A stretch of DNA of 64,000 nt from IMG/VR virus record IMGVR_UViG_3300034105_004543, positions 38,337 through 102,336 of that record, one strand, 5' to 3'. Origin of the DNA: a virus. The translations under genes and the position numbers were made by a program. Below, piece after piece: positions 25,495-35,900 of this stretch. The notes under the pieces are model-generated. The model saw only the letters and a list, made by a program, of their open reading frames with translations. It was not told where the DNA came from and did no database searches. The first letter of the stretch is position 1, and the number at the start of each line of letters is the position of its first letter.

Positions 25495-26655
25495 ATGAAT
25501 TCAGATTTCTTAGAAAATTTTGAATGGGAGCTACCTAACGGATTATCCCTCAATTCTAAAATCAAATCACCGGCAGGATCTAGAATATATTGCCACGAAC
25601 CTTACGCTGAGGAGCTAGCGAAACTTTATTTTTCGAGTAATGATAAATTTGAGGGCGGATCTAAGGATCTTTCCGATGGTGGAGTTTACACCTGTACAAT
25701 CGTAAGTGTTAAAGCTGATGAGGCTCTAGCTCAGACTGATTCAGGTCAAACGATTTATATCGATCTCAAAAGGGAGAGAAGAGATGCTGAAAAGTTGAAT
25801 ATAACTGGAATAGGTTTCTATCCTGGTGAAGAACTTAAAGCAAGAGTTAGAAAAATGAATGGAAGCTATTCAGGTTCCGTTATAGAATATTACATACACA
25901 GTCTTAGAGCTGAATTATTTGAGCAAATTAAGAAAGAAAGCAACGCTTATCTTATTAAGATTATTAGCATTAATAAAGGTGGATATATTGCTGAATTGTC
26001 AGGAATTAAATGCTTTATGCCTGGATCATTAGCAGCTGCAAATAAAATAACCGATTTTGAATCATACATCGGGAAAGAGATGCATGTTATGATTGAAGGT
26101 TACGTAGAAGCTAAGGATATATTTATTGTTTCTTACAAGAAATACCTTAATAGAATCATGGATTCTAAAATACAGGAGCTTGATCTTACTAAGAAATATA
26201 GAGGATATGTTACAGGAACAAGCGATTTTGGTGTGTTTGTTGAATGGGATGATATTTATACAGGTCTTATTCATAAGACTGAGTTTGCAGAGGGTAACAG
26301 TCTATCCGCTCTTTCACCAGGTATAGAAATAGAATTCTATGTTAAGGAGATCAAAGACAATAATAGACTGACTCTTACTTTGGACCAACCTCTTGAAAGA
26401 AACGTTATTATACAGGATCTTGAATCTCAGGTAAATGACGGAACTGTTGAACCGATGGAAGCAAAAGTTAAACATAAAAGAAAGAATGGCGCTCTAGTTG
26501 AAATTGGGGAGTTAGGACTTTTAGCGCTAATACCCCAAGATAAATTGGGTAAGAGAGGAAACAACATAAGGGTCGGTGACGACGTAACTGTAATTCCTTA
26601 CGAGGTTGAAACCATCTCGGGAAAAATATTCGTTAAAGTAGTAGATGTCGGATAA
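25495..26655 (+). CDS. Ribosomal protein S1-like RNA-binding protein (multiple S1 domains)
   Basis: This 386-residue protein is built from S1/OB-type domains. The third (residues about 234-298) is textbook S1: YRGYVTGTSDFGVFVEWDDI, TGLIHKTEF, GIEIEFYVKEIKDNNRLTLT. The second (149-216) has AYLIKIISINKGGYIAELSG and IKCFMPGSL. The first (about 62-135) and fourth (about 316-386, KVKHKRKNGALVEIGELGLL) are more diverged. S1 domains bind single-stranded RNA. In bacteria ribosomal S1 recruits mRNA to the 30S subunit, especially without a Shine-Dalgarno. It probably helps translate phage messages, or protects or routes them. It has its own promoter and overlaps the next gene by 11 nt. It could instead be an RNA-decay or antitermination factor. 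Confidence 0.85.
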   Translation: MNSDFLENFEWELPNGLSLNSKIKSPAGSRIYCHEPYAEELAKLYFSSNDKFEGGSKDLSDGGVYTCTIVSVKADEALAQTDSGQTIYIDLKRERRDAEKLNITGIGFYPGEELKARVRKMNGSYSGSVIEYYIHSLRAELFEQIKKESNAYLIKIISINKGGYIAELSGIKCFMPGSLAAANKITDFESYIGKEMHVMIEGYVEAKDIFIVSYKKYLNRIMDSKIQELDLTKKYRGYVTGTSDFGVFVEWDDIYTGLIHKTEFAEGNSLSALSPGIEIEFYVKEIKDNNRLTLTLDQPLERNVIIQDLESQVNDGTVEPMEAKVKHKRKNGALVEIGELGLLALIPQDKLGKRGNNIRVGDDVTVIPYEVETISGKIFVKVVDVG

Positions 26656-28051
26656 TAGAACACATTTTGATAAGTTAAATGCACTCAGCTCAGCCGTAAT
26701 AGGATTCGAATTTGAATTCTACACAGATCTTTTAAAAGGTAAGGCTGCTGAAGCATTATCCCAGCTTGTCAAAAAGAAAGTTATAGTTTCAGAAAAATAT
26801 CACTCAAAAACTCCTGTAGATGCTAATAACTTTAAGTTAGAACCCGATTATTCGGGTGGTAACAAAATGGTAGAGCTTATTACAGGACCACTTCCATATC
26901 TGGAGGCAATTCCAATTTTAATAAAAATATTAAAATGGATAGACGAGAATGGATGGACAAACGATAGATGTGCATTTCAATTTTCGGTAAGCTTCGATAA
27001 AAACAGAAAAGACGTAAAGGATAAAATCGAAACGATGGATAAACTTAAGTTTATATTAGGCCTTGATGAAGGTCTAATATACTCTAAGTTTGGTTCGAGA
27101 GAGAAGAACGTCTATGCAAAATCTGTAAAAAAAGTACTACCTAGAAATAGATTTTCAATACTTGAAAATATCACCACCATAGATCCTAAAATGTATAAAA
27201 TACCGGAGGACAAATATTATGGTGTAAATTTTACTAAAATGCCCAAAGGTTATATAGAATTTAGATATCTGGGTAACAGAGATTATCAGAAAAAAATTAA
27301 GGATATAAGAGAAATAATAGATTATATAATTCTCTATCTTTATGATCTATTAAGTGGTAGAATATCAGGTTATAGCAAACAGGACCTTGCTACTTTGCAG
27401 GGAATGATGAATAAATACGCTAAAGTTGTAAGGTCATTCAGTGATCCTGATATTTTTTTTAAAAATTATCCAGATTTCCATATATTCATAGATCTCAAAG
27501 GCTGGGACGAAAATGTTAAAACGTACTTCTTTGCGATAAGAGAAAAAATATTTGATCTCATAGTTGATGGTAATATAACATCATGTTATTTTAATTATGA
27601 CACGACTACGGGAAGATGCCAGATAAAAGAAGCTAGAAGTAGGGGAGCATTTGAGATTGAAGGTGTTGATCTTATATTATGTGATATAAAAAATGCAACA
27701 GTTAGAAATTGTAATATTTATAACTGCTCAATAAAAAAATCATGCATCGAGGACTCTGCCATTTTCGGTGGGACCAAGGTTATCTCATCGAAAATCAAAG
27801 CAACGATTGTTGATTTTAGTAATGAATTAAAAGATTGTTTTATTGATTGTGAAAATAAAAACATAAACTGTAAAATTGTTGGTGGTGTTTTTAGAGGCGG
27901 TATACTCGGTGATAATTCGGAGCTTAGCAAAGAAACGATGAAGGTAAAAGCTCCAGAGGATATAAGAATGACCAGATTTGTTACTGATAGCAGACTTAAG
28001 AATCTTAACGATCAGTACGGTGGTTCAAAGTTCGGTAATATGAACTACTAA
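26645..28051 (+). CDS. Amidoligase-like (COOH-NH2 ligase) protein with C-terminal beta-helix
   Basis: This is a 468-residue protein. Residues about 18-120 follow the amidoligase/glutamate-cysteine-ligase-like pattern: VIGFEFEFY with the paired Glu (22, 24), EPDYSGG (67-72), MVELITGPLP (75-84), then a helix and CAFQFSVSFD (109-118), where the family often has HVH. Such enzymes join an amine to a carboxylate using ATP. Residues about 335-425 are short five-residue-like turns rich in C, N and I (NCNIYNCSIKKSCIEDSAI), as in pentapeptide-repeat right-handed helices. The fusion is unusual. The missing His pair leaves activity uncertain. It overlaps the S1-like gene by 11 nt and precedes a structural gene, so it may modify a virion protein or a host peptide. 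Confidence 0.6.
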   Translation: MSDNRTHFDKLNALSSAVIGFEFEFYTDLLKGKAAEALSQLVKKKVIVSEKYHSKTPVDANNFKLEPDYSGGNKMVELITGPLPYLEAIPILIKILKWIDENGWTNDRCAFQFSVSFDKNRKDVKDKIETMDKLKFILGLDEGLIYSKFGSREKNVYAKSVKKVLPRNRFSILENITTIDPKMYKIPEDKYYGVNFTKMPKGYIEFRYLGNRDYQKKIKDIREIIDYIILYLYDLLSGRISGYSKQDLATLQGMMNKYAKVVRSFSDPDIFFKNYPDFHIFIDLKGWDENVKTYFFAIREKIFDLIVDGNITSCYFNYDTTTGRCQIKEARSRGAFEIEGVDLILCDIKNATVRNCNIYNCSIKKSCIEDSAIFGGTKVISSKIKATIVDFSNELKDCFIDCENKNINCKIVGGVFRGGILGDNSELSKETMKVKAPEDIRMTRFVTDSRLKNLNDQYGGSKFGNMNY

Positions 28052-28065
28052 AATAAAAACTTAAT

Positions 28066-28854
28066 ATGACACAAGACGAATTAATACAGGAAATCACCGA
28101 TGCATTAAATTTTAGTTGTGCATTACCTTATAGCTTAAACGCAACTGAAATTGAAAGAATCATAAAAAGAGCTAAAGCCTGGTTTTATGATAATTATCAG
28201 TATGCTGTTGAGGATAGGGTTTTTGTTATAGCTAATAATATATTTGCTCATCCTGAATTTAAAAGAACACGCCAAATAACACTTCCCAAGTCAATAATAG
28301 GTGTATATGAAGTTAGAGAATTAGGTGGATCTGGAGTATCGGGAACACCGGATAGAGACTTTGGCGATTCTAAATTACTTGGATCTGAATTATTACTTTC
28401 CCCCTTCATGGGAGACAATATGGTTTATAGAACTGTAATGTATTCATACTTTGATCTAGCAAAAGCGTATCAACTGAATACCTTTGCATATAGATATAAT
28501 AAAAACACAAAAGCATTAACTATATTAGGTAGGGATCCGAATAGATCGGGTAAAGGCGGACAACAAGCCCAGCTTGCTCAGGGATTTGGTGTTGGTGGTA
28601 TTGATGTGTCTGTTAGATGCCATGTTGCTATTCCCGACGAATATCTTTTTGATGATGAGCTTTTTGTTAGATATTGCATAGCTAAGTCCAAAATATCGCT
28701 TTCGCAGATGCTTAGTGTTTTCACGTATAATCTTCCTGGTGGCGTTACTATAAACGCTAGTGAAATAGGATCTCAGGGAACTACCGAGCTTCAGGAGGTA
28801 ATGGACATGATAAATGGGGAAAACACAAGTTCTTACTTTTTGCAGTGGAATTAA
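28066..28854 (+). CDS. Virion structural protein, possibly neck or connector
   Basis: This 262-residue protein has a helical start (TEIERIIKRAKAWFYDNYQY), a beta-strand segment with TLPKSIIGVYEVRELGGSG, and a C-terminal part with VAIPDEYLFDDELFVRYCIA and an acidic, Ser-rich end. The length and mix resemble T4-like neck or tail-completion proteins (gp13, gp14, gp15 class), but I cannot match one. It is the last gene before a bidirectional terminator and the antisense homing endonuclease. Confidence 0.5.
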   Translation: MTQDELIQEITDALNFSCALPYSLNATEIERIIKRAKAWFYDNYQYAVEDRVFVIANNIFAHPEFKRTRQITLPKSIIGVYEVRELGGSGVSGTPDRDFGDSKLLGSELLLSPFMGDNMVYRTVMYSYFDLAKAYQLNTFAYRYNKNTKALTILGRDPNRSGKGGQQAQLAQGFGVGGIDVSVRCHVAIPDEYLFDDELFVRYCIAKSKISLSQMLSVFTYNLPGGVTINASEIGSQGTTELQEVMDMINGENTSSYFLQWN

Positions 28855-28862
28855 CAGTAATC

Positions 28863-28899
28863 TAACGATATTTCTGATAATATATCAGAAATATCGTTA
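28863..28899. terminator. Bidirectional terminator between convergent genes
   Basis: A perfect 17-bp stem (28863-28879 with 28883-28899) has a minimal loop. The sequence is AT-rich, with TTATTTTT to its right. It lies 9 nt after the stop of the structural gene and 8 nt from the end of the leftward endonuclease gene. Confidence 0.82.
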
Positions 28900-28906
28900 A
28901 TTATTT

Positions 28907-30238
28907 TTATATATTTACTAGATTACCTTTGCTATCAAATATCATGAATTCAAAATCCATACCCATTTCGAGACATCTTTGCATTTTCATTATATTTTTA
29001 TCTTCGTGCATTTTATAAGTATATGGGCTTTTAACTTCCAATATTTTATTTATTGATTTTATATAGATATCGGGGTAATATCTATTTCCCCCACTGTATA
29101 TTATTTGGCCGGTTATATTTGATATATCATGCATATCTGTAAGTATATCATTCTCTTCGAATTGAGTCAATAATATATCCATTGCAAACTTTTCGTAGCC
29201 CTGAAGTTTTATGATTTTTCCACTCGGCAATGTATAATCATAATACCTTCTCATTCCTAACATTGCTTTTTCGTGTATTTCTGGGATTCTCATATTGTGT
29301 TCAACCCCGTACTTTTCAAGCATTGATTTTTTCATAAGATCTATATCCATTAATGCGCACTTAAATCCATATTTTCCAATACTGGTTTTATATTTTTTAT
29401 CCTTTGTTGATTGGTGGCTTGTTGGATGTTTCCCGTCCCAATCCAGATTGTACTTCTTTGTGCATTTTTCTCTGAATTGATTTGTGCTGGTATAATATTT
29501 AGCACCATGTCTTTCCAGATTAGTCTTCTCTATGCCTTCTCTATATCCAGGTATATCCCAAGGATTTTCGATACCATATTTATTAAGCATTCCATTTTTG
29601 GAACCTTTTACTGTTGCTTTTTTTTTGCAAATTTCAGAATTACATGCTTTCGAATAGTTTGAATCCTTTTTATCTCGTATTTCAGAGAATTTATTCATAA
29701 AGCCATATTTCCTTGGTTTCCCACAAAATTCACACAATTCCAACTCCATTTTATTAAAGAATACATGATAGAATCTTTGGGAATCACTTATGTTTGTATA
29801 TTCTTCATCCAGGAACATAGTCAGCGAAAGCAGTTGATTTCTGGTATCTGTGTCTCCCGATATTTTTGCTATTAGCGAACCATATCCCTGTTTGCTATTG
29901 CCTCTTTCTTTAAAGTCATCTATTAGGCAGCTAACTGAACCGCAATGTGTGTAATAGTTTGAATCCTTTTTATCAATCTTATCCGAGAATCTATCATACA
30001 CTGAAAATTTGGCATTTCTTGCACAGTATTTACATTTTATTATGTTGTGCTCATTAAACCATACATGGTAGAATCTTTGTCCTATAGACACATTATCATA
30101 TTCTGTGTCCAGGTATCGTGTTGATTCCTCTAATTCTGAGATCATACCTGAATCCCGTTTCATTTTATTTATAAATGGTCCTAAAACTTTGGTTTCCTTA
30201 TTTTTCTCTTTCTCTATTAATTCTTCTAAATTTTTCAT
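28907..30238 (-). mobile_element. Free-standing homing endonuclease, zinc-ribbon and PD-(D/E)xK-like, antisense
   Basis: This 443-residue protein has two copies of a unit that starts with (D/E)-EY-N-x(2)-x-x-QRFYHV-(W/F)-FN and carries Cys pairs (CKYC with CGSVSC, then CEFC with CNSEIC), probable zinc-binding DNA readers. KYG-type repeats follow (MLNKYGIENPWDIP, SIGKYGFKCALMD, MLEKYGVEHNMRIPE). Near the C-terminus YPDIYIKSINKILEVKSPY gives a D-x(n)-E-x-K nuclease signature. The N-terminal QRFYH unit also occurs as AQRLYHL in the endonuclease at 2330, though the nuclease cores differ. It has its own GATATATA promoter on the - strand and sits between the terminator at 28863 and the promoter of the gp25 operon. 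That fits insertion between two intact transcription units. Confidence 0.82.
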
Positions 30239-30256
30239 ATCTTGGTGTGTTTTCTC

Positions 30257-30264
30257 TATATATC
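30257..30264 (-). promoter_or_regulatory. Candidate late promoter GATATATA (leftward)
   Basis: On the - strand the sequence reads GATATATA, 18 nt before the start of the antisense endonuclease. Because the same octamer and spacing appear on the opposite strand, it behaves as an oriented promoter signal. Confidence 0.5.
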
Positions 30265-30308
30265 ATATTTGAATTTATTATTTTAATTTATCATCGTCAA
30301 ATTTTATT

Positions 30309-30316
30309 GATATATA
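30309..30316 (+). promoter_or_regulatory. Candidate late promoter GATATATA for the wedge operon
   Basis: GATATATA lies 17 nt before the gp25 ATG at 30334, after a 95-nt divergent gap. It would drive gp25, the gp6-like gene, the 176-residue gene and the giant gp7-like gene. Confidence 0.58.
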
Positions 30317-30333
30317 GGATGAATTAATTCACT

Positions 30334-30705
30334 ATGAGAGAAATTTATAATAGAGATCCCAACGATCCAAAGTACAATCCCTACCAACTTGAGGTATCAG
30401 ATCCTGTGGAGATCTGTACAGGTCAGCTTAAAATGCTACTACTTACAAACAAAGGGGAAGTTTTAGGCGATCCTAAATTTGGATTGAATTTGGAGGATCT
30501 TATTTTTAATCTGGAGCTTTCTGAATATAGTATAAAAAAGGAACTTGATCTTAACCTTAAGGTCTATGTTCCTCTTTTTGCGGCATTGGGTGGTACATAT
30601 CAATTGAATTTTTATGTTGGCACACAAAGGGATATAGCAACACTTGATTTTAATATAGAATCTGACGGAGGACTTAGTCCGCTGGTTACACTAAAATTAA
30701 CATAA
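30334..30705 (+). CDS. 25: Baseplate wedge protein gp25-like
   Basis: This 123-residue protein has the gp25/lysozyme-like wedge fold common to contractile tails and type VI secretion (TssE). An N-terminal helix enters ICTGQLKMLLLTNKGEVLGD, followed by PKFGLNLEDLIF, the segment equivalent to the (E/G)-x-R/P-x-FG core that contacts the sheath initiator. A C-terminal pair of strands follows (NFYVGTQRDIATLDFNI). The length is typical (T4 gp25 is 132 residues). It is the first gene of the wedge operon, 7 nt upstream of the gp6-like gene, the order seen in many phages. Confidence 0.87.
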   Translation: MREIYNRDPNDPKYNPYQLEVSDPVEICTGQLKMLLLTNKGEVLGDPKFGLNLEDLIFNLELSEYSIKKELDLNLKVYVPLFAALGGTYQLNFYVGTQRDIATLDFNIESDGGLSPLVTLKLT

Positions 30706-30712
30706 CAAAGAA

Positions 30713-32437
30713 ATGAATATATTTAAAAAAAATAATATACTTATAGATGGATTATTAGGTGATACCTTTGCATTCCTTCAGAGCACGTATAATCAGACAG
30801 CTAATGTCTTTACTGTTGCATCAGCATGGGGACAGATACTTTTTGTTCTGCAGAATCTCTCACAGCTTATACTTTATTTTATAGAAGATTCGATAACCGA
30901 ATTAAATATTCAGCAAGCAACCAGGGATTATTCGGTTAGAAGTTTGGCTAGAATTGCGGGTTATGATCCAGGTAGAGCATCAGCAGCTCAGGGTGAAGTT
31001 TCTATTTCGTGGAATACCAGGGATGGAGATGTTAGTGGTGGTGCTGTTATAATAAAGAATAATTCACAGATAAGATGCTTGCAAAATGGTAAAATATATT
31101 CTCTTAGATTTGGTAGTAACGAAATTACTATCCCATTGGTAAGAGGAAACTCCATATCCGCTAAGATAGTTCAAGGAAATTTCGAGAGCGCGACCCTTAC
31201 CGGGGGTGGTACAGCTTTGCAAAGCTTCAATCTGCCATCAACTGCAGGAGCATACATAGATCAATTTTATATAGATGTTTATGTCAACGAGGAAAAATGG
31301 AGAAGATATGATTCACTTTATGATATACCTCTTAATGGGAAGGGATATTTAATTAGAAGCGGTATTCAGGAGGGTATAGATCTTTATTTTGGTAATTCTA
31401 ATTTTGGTATGGTCCCACAACCAGGATCAATGATAAGAGTTGAATACCTACAAACTAGTGGCATAAGTGGTAATAGTAATTCAACAAAGGAAACCCCTCT
31501 CACTTACAAATTTGTAACATCAGGAACGGATCTTTTTGGCGGCGAAGTTGATTTGAATTTATACATAGACATTAAAAACAATATAGATCCCACCTTTGGT
31601 ACCAACCCCGAAAGTATATCACTTATAAGGTTGGTTGCTCCAAAAACTAGTAGATCTTTTGTTTTTGCAAGACCTGAAAATTATGAGATATTCTTAACTA
31701 AATTTGGTGTATTTTCTCAAATCCAGGCATTTTCAACATTTGATGATGATTATCTCGATGATGATAACATAGTTTATCTTTATTTAGTACCCGATATAAC
31801 TCTAAATTTAACAACTAACGAGGATTATTTTAGTGTTCCTTATGCTAACTTTCTCCTAACTGCACAACAGAAAACAAAAATATTAAATCTGATACAGGAT
31901 ACGGGATCGATGATAGCAACCACAGTCGTGAAGATAGTTGAACCAGTTATAGCAAGATATGTTATTAATATTATTATATCAATTTTTGAAGGTAATGACC
32001 CAGAGACTATAAAGCAGTCCATTAGGAAGGGAATTTCTGATTATATGTTAAATAATAAAAGGAGAGATAAAATACCTAAATCTGATTTTATAGCTCTTAT
32101 TGAGGGAATAGATGGTGTTGATTCAGTTTCACTTTTCTTCATAGGCCAGAAAAATGAGGAGAATCAAATAGCAATTAAAAATCTTACTAATGTTAGTAAT
32201 GCACAATATGAAGAGATTATAGGAATGGATAGTTTTGGCGATATAATTATAGGTAGAAACGAACTAGTTATACTAAGAGGAGGATGGGATGATAGAAACG
32301 GAACATCTTTCACTGAGGGTGTAGTAGCAGGTAAGCCTGGACCACTTAATATAACTGTTGCTTCCCTAGTCCCTAGAAATTTTAGAAGCGAATTGACAGC
32401 TGATTTAAAAACTAGATTAGCCGCTCAAAATAAATAA
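30713..32437 (+). CDS. 6: Baseplate wedge protein gp6-like (baseplate J family)
   Basis: This is a 574-residue protein. N-terminal helices (TYNQTANVFTVASAWGQILF) lead to the conserved baseplate-J region: SVRSLARIAGYDPGRASAAQ, then GEVSISW and later YLIRSGIQEGIDLYFGNSNF, equivalent to the G-(x)-FG(D/N) segment of gp6/gpJ proteins. The C-terminal half alternates helices and strands. Length and position directly after gp25 agree with T4 gp6 (660 residues), which forms the wedge ring. It ends 5 nt before the next gene. Confidence is high for the superfamily, lower for strict orthology. Confidence 0.78.
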   Translation: MNIFKKNNILIDGLLGDTFAFLQSTYNQTANVFTVASAWGQILFVLQNLSQLILYFIEDSITELNIQQATRDYSVRSLARIAGYDPGRASAAQGEVSISWNTRDGDVSGGAVIIKNNSQIRCLQNGKIYSLRFGSNEITIPLVRGNSISAKIVQGNFESATLTGGGTALQSFNLPSTAGAYIDQFYIDVYVNEEKWRRYDSLYDIPLNGKGYLIRSGIQEGIDLYFGNSNFGMVPQPGSMIRVEYLQTSGISGNSNSTKETPLTYKFVTSGTDLFGGEVDLNLYIDIKNNIDPTFGTNPESISLIRLVAPKTSRSFVFARPENYEIFLTKFGVFSQIQAFSTFDDDYLDDDNIVYLYLVPDITLNLTTNEDYFSVPYANFLLTAQQKTKILNLIQDTGSMIATTVVKIVEPVIARYVINIIISIFEGNDPETIKQSIRKGISDYMLNNKRRDKIPKSDFIALIEGIDGVDSVSLFFIGQKNEENQIAIKNLTNVSNAQYEEIIGMDSFGDIIIGRNELVILRGGWDDRNGTSFTEGVVAGKPGPLNITVASLVPRNFRSELTADLKTRLAAQNK

Positions 32438-32442
32438 TAACG

Positions 32443-32973
32443 ATGCAATCATATTCCCCATTTTTTCCCGATTCTGATTTGAGTATTAATTATACAGTTA
32501 AAGGAATAACACCCAAAACTACTAATACGACTTTCTATGATAAGAAGGATTTATATCCAACAGTCGATCTTGCTACCAGCAGGGCCTATAATATAGGATG
32601 CTCCGGATATAGAGCTATTACTGCAAACGCTAATGGTAGTTATATGTTTGGTCCATGCTCCTCAGTTTCGGATTATAAAAAAATAATGAAGGAGCTTTCT
32701 CCTGAAAATGTTGATAGAAGATATTATGATTTTGATCCTGATCAGAATTTATATGACGTGAGGGATGCACAGAATGACAATTTATACAATGGATTTAATT
32801 ATAGAGAGCAGATTCTTAGAAGAAGCTTATCCAATGTTATATATAAGGATCCCGTTAAGGAAGGGATTCTAAGCTATTTTGAAAGGGTAGTATATGGATT
32901 GATTGAATCAACAAAGGAGATAAAAAACTTTGTTAATTATACAGTTAAAAGAAACAATAAAAGAGTTTTCTAA
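32443..32973 (+). CDS. Small baseplate-associated protein, unknown
   Basis: This 176-residue, Tyr/Asn/Asp-rich protein contains YNIGCSGYRAITANANGSYM and DRRYYDFDPDQNLYDVRDAQ. The C-terminal helix is basic (LIESTKEIKNFVNYTVKRNN). Its place between gp6-like and gp7-like genes, with 5-6 nt gaps, makes it a probable wedge or wedge-accessory component. I recognise no family; T4 has no gene here. Confidence 0.55.
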   Translation: MQSYSPFFPDSDLSINYTVKGITPKTTNTTFYDKKDLYPTVDLATSRAYNIGCSGYRAITANANGSYMFGPCSSVSDYKKIMKELSPENVDRRYYDFDPDQNLYDVRDAQNDNLYNGFNYREQILRRSLSNVIYKDPVKEGILSYFERVVYGLIESTKEIKNFVNYTVKRNNKRVF

Positions 32974-32979
32974 TTTAAA

Positions 32980-35900
32980 ATGGCAAATCTAAATCTTAAT
33001 TTTTATAATAAAAACGGTAATCCATTAAATTTTGATTACATAGGAGCAACCGGTCCAACCCCTCTTGATACCAAGTTTTCTCATATCTTAGGTGCTTCCG
33101 CATCTACGTCTGGTTATTTTCAATGGAGTGAAACATCCGATGATTATTCGCTGGTTTTTAATATAGCTGATGTAAATAGTACGGATCTTTATAAATGGTG
33201 TTTAGAAGTAAATGATTTTATAAATAAAGGTGCAACTGTTTATCTCAATGGTTATATAGCAGTTGCTAATACAAACTTTAAAGGTAAAATCACAAGCGTT
33301 AGTAATATTGGTTCAACCTTTACTATTACCTTACCCAAGAGTTATTTTCTTGGTCAGAATATAATAAGCTATGACACCCAAATTTATTTCGAGGGAACAT
33401 ACGATAACAGACCTGGCGGGTACTTTAAAGGTAATATCTATTTTGATCCGATATCAACTGGTCTCTATGAGAACCAGCAGGTTTTTGTGGTGCAAGAATT
33501 TATAAATGGTTCTGGCGATGTTGAATATGGTCTTCCACACACCTCGAATATTGGTTTAACCGGTGCAAGATGGAGAACTAGATGGTATAATAATAATTAT
33601 GGTGATGTTGATGTTTCTGAGATTATATTCACTTATGCGATAGAGGATCAGTTAAGTGGTGGGGAGGGTCAACCTTTAATTATCAGTTATCCAAATATGG
33701 CTATTCCTGTTGGATCTTCTGTGGGAGATTCCTATTCCAATGGATTAATTGTTACTAGCAATATTGAATCTGATGCTATAGCAATAAACGTAGCACTAAA
33801 TTCACCGGATGATCTGGATAATGTTTATGAGAGGAAACTTATCATTGAAGACATAACAACAGATACTCCACAGAAAGTTATAGAAATTGATTTCTATGGA
33901 CAGACCGTTGCGGAGGACGAAAGATTTAAGGTTCTTCTTGAAAATATAGGAAGATCATTTTATAACAGTGACTCTATCATACTAAGAGATCATGATCCGG
34001 CTGAACCTGTTCCAAATTTCGTGGAAATCAACGAAAAGAGAAAAGAATTGCTTATAGCAGGTGATGAAATATTTCCCTATATTGGTAGCTATAAGGGTCT
34101 TATTAATGCTCTTAAGTTCTTTGGGTACCAGGACATGAGGATAAAGGAGTATTGGTTAAATCTAAACTATAAAAATCTAAAATTAGAATCACCATTACAA
34201 CAAAACCAAACCTTTCTTAATAAGATAAAGAGTGGAGAATCTAAAAATGGATATTCGCAATCGTATAACGTTGGCGATGTTTTGGATAATGAAAATTCCG
34301 GGAAATATAAGCTTATACAGACTTATGGTCCCGATGGTGATGGAAATTATGTGCTTAATGTCACTTCCGAAAATACACAACTACCTAGTAAATCCATTAA
34401 AAAAACATCTCTATTTGGACTTTATTATGATCTGAATAAGGTTACCGGTGACATTGACGAATATGGGTATCCTATTGTTACTGATGCTTTTAAATTTACG
34501 CAGGAGGAGATATTAATAAAAATATTTGCTTTAAAGGAAAGACTTAAAAGAGATTATCTGCCATTAAATGCCAGAATAATTGACATAACTGGGGAAGGTG
34601 TTTATTTCATGATACAGAATACAAAATCATGGACAGATCAGATGATAAGATCTGATATAAACATAGGGTATGATTTCGATTTTTTTCCTAATCCCGATTT
34701 TGGTTTTATTGAGGATCTTAGAAATTTTAACATAAGACCAAATTCCAATTATATACAAACTCCAAGTTCCTATGACAATTCATATGAACTGGATGTTAGT
34801 TTTCCTGGTGGAACCGGAAGTGCCATTAGATTTTCTGGTAGTATACCATATGGTATCACTGGAGACAATCCCACTATAAAATTAGAAGCTGGTAAAACAT
34901 ATAATTTCAAAGTTAATGATTCATCCGGATATGGACTGGATTTTAATATAACAAACTATGCGGAATTTCCTAACAATCAGCAATTATGGAATTCTAATGT
35001 GCCATCGGGTATAATTAATAACGGAGCTACTGGCGGTAGTTCCCTGGAGTGGTATATAGCTCCTGGTGCTACTGGCACAATCCATTATTATTCAAATAAT
35101 AATCCGGTTTCTTTATCCGGCAGTGTTGAAATAATACCTGCCACATTATCGGACCTTGGTAATATAGTGAATCCCCTGGATTTTCAACAAAATTATACAC
35201 CTGCTCAAAACGAATCCCTATTGTTGGCTATTGATAAATTTTATAATCTAAAGCAAAATGGCAAGATAGTGGAGCTGGGTGATGATAGATTTGATTCACC
35301 TGAATATATCGATCCGTTAACTGGAATTCCGTACGAAACCCCTGTTGGTATGCCAATAATTCTTGAATTATCGACAGATAGATGGGAATGGAATGAATTA
35401 AATATAGATTGGGATGCACTGCTGATACCAACGTATAGACCTGGGGATAGAGTTAAGGTTAAATCGACAGGCATATTTGGTACCGTTAGAGTTGTCTATT
35501 ATAGCACCGGCGAATATGAGATAGCATTAGATAATTCAACGACAGCAATTTTCGGCGAGACTGAGCTTTTTTCAACAGTTCAGAATTACACCATATTAAA
35601 CTGGAAGAATGTTGATTTCTCTAATATGGTGGAAATTGAATGGCTGCTAAATAAATCTGCAACCCAACCGGGTACTCCATATAATTTCGCATTTAGAGGG
35701 TCTATAGTGGACTATTATAAACTTGCCCACTTCTTACCTTACACTGGGGAATATCAGGTTATATGTAACACCTATGATGCTTTTAATACGAAAACCACAG
35801 TTATTAAGAATGCATCAATATTTGTAGATCCTAAAACCATTGATATAGATTCATGGACAAGATACAGGGAGGTTGAGAATTATCTATGGGACAATGTGGA

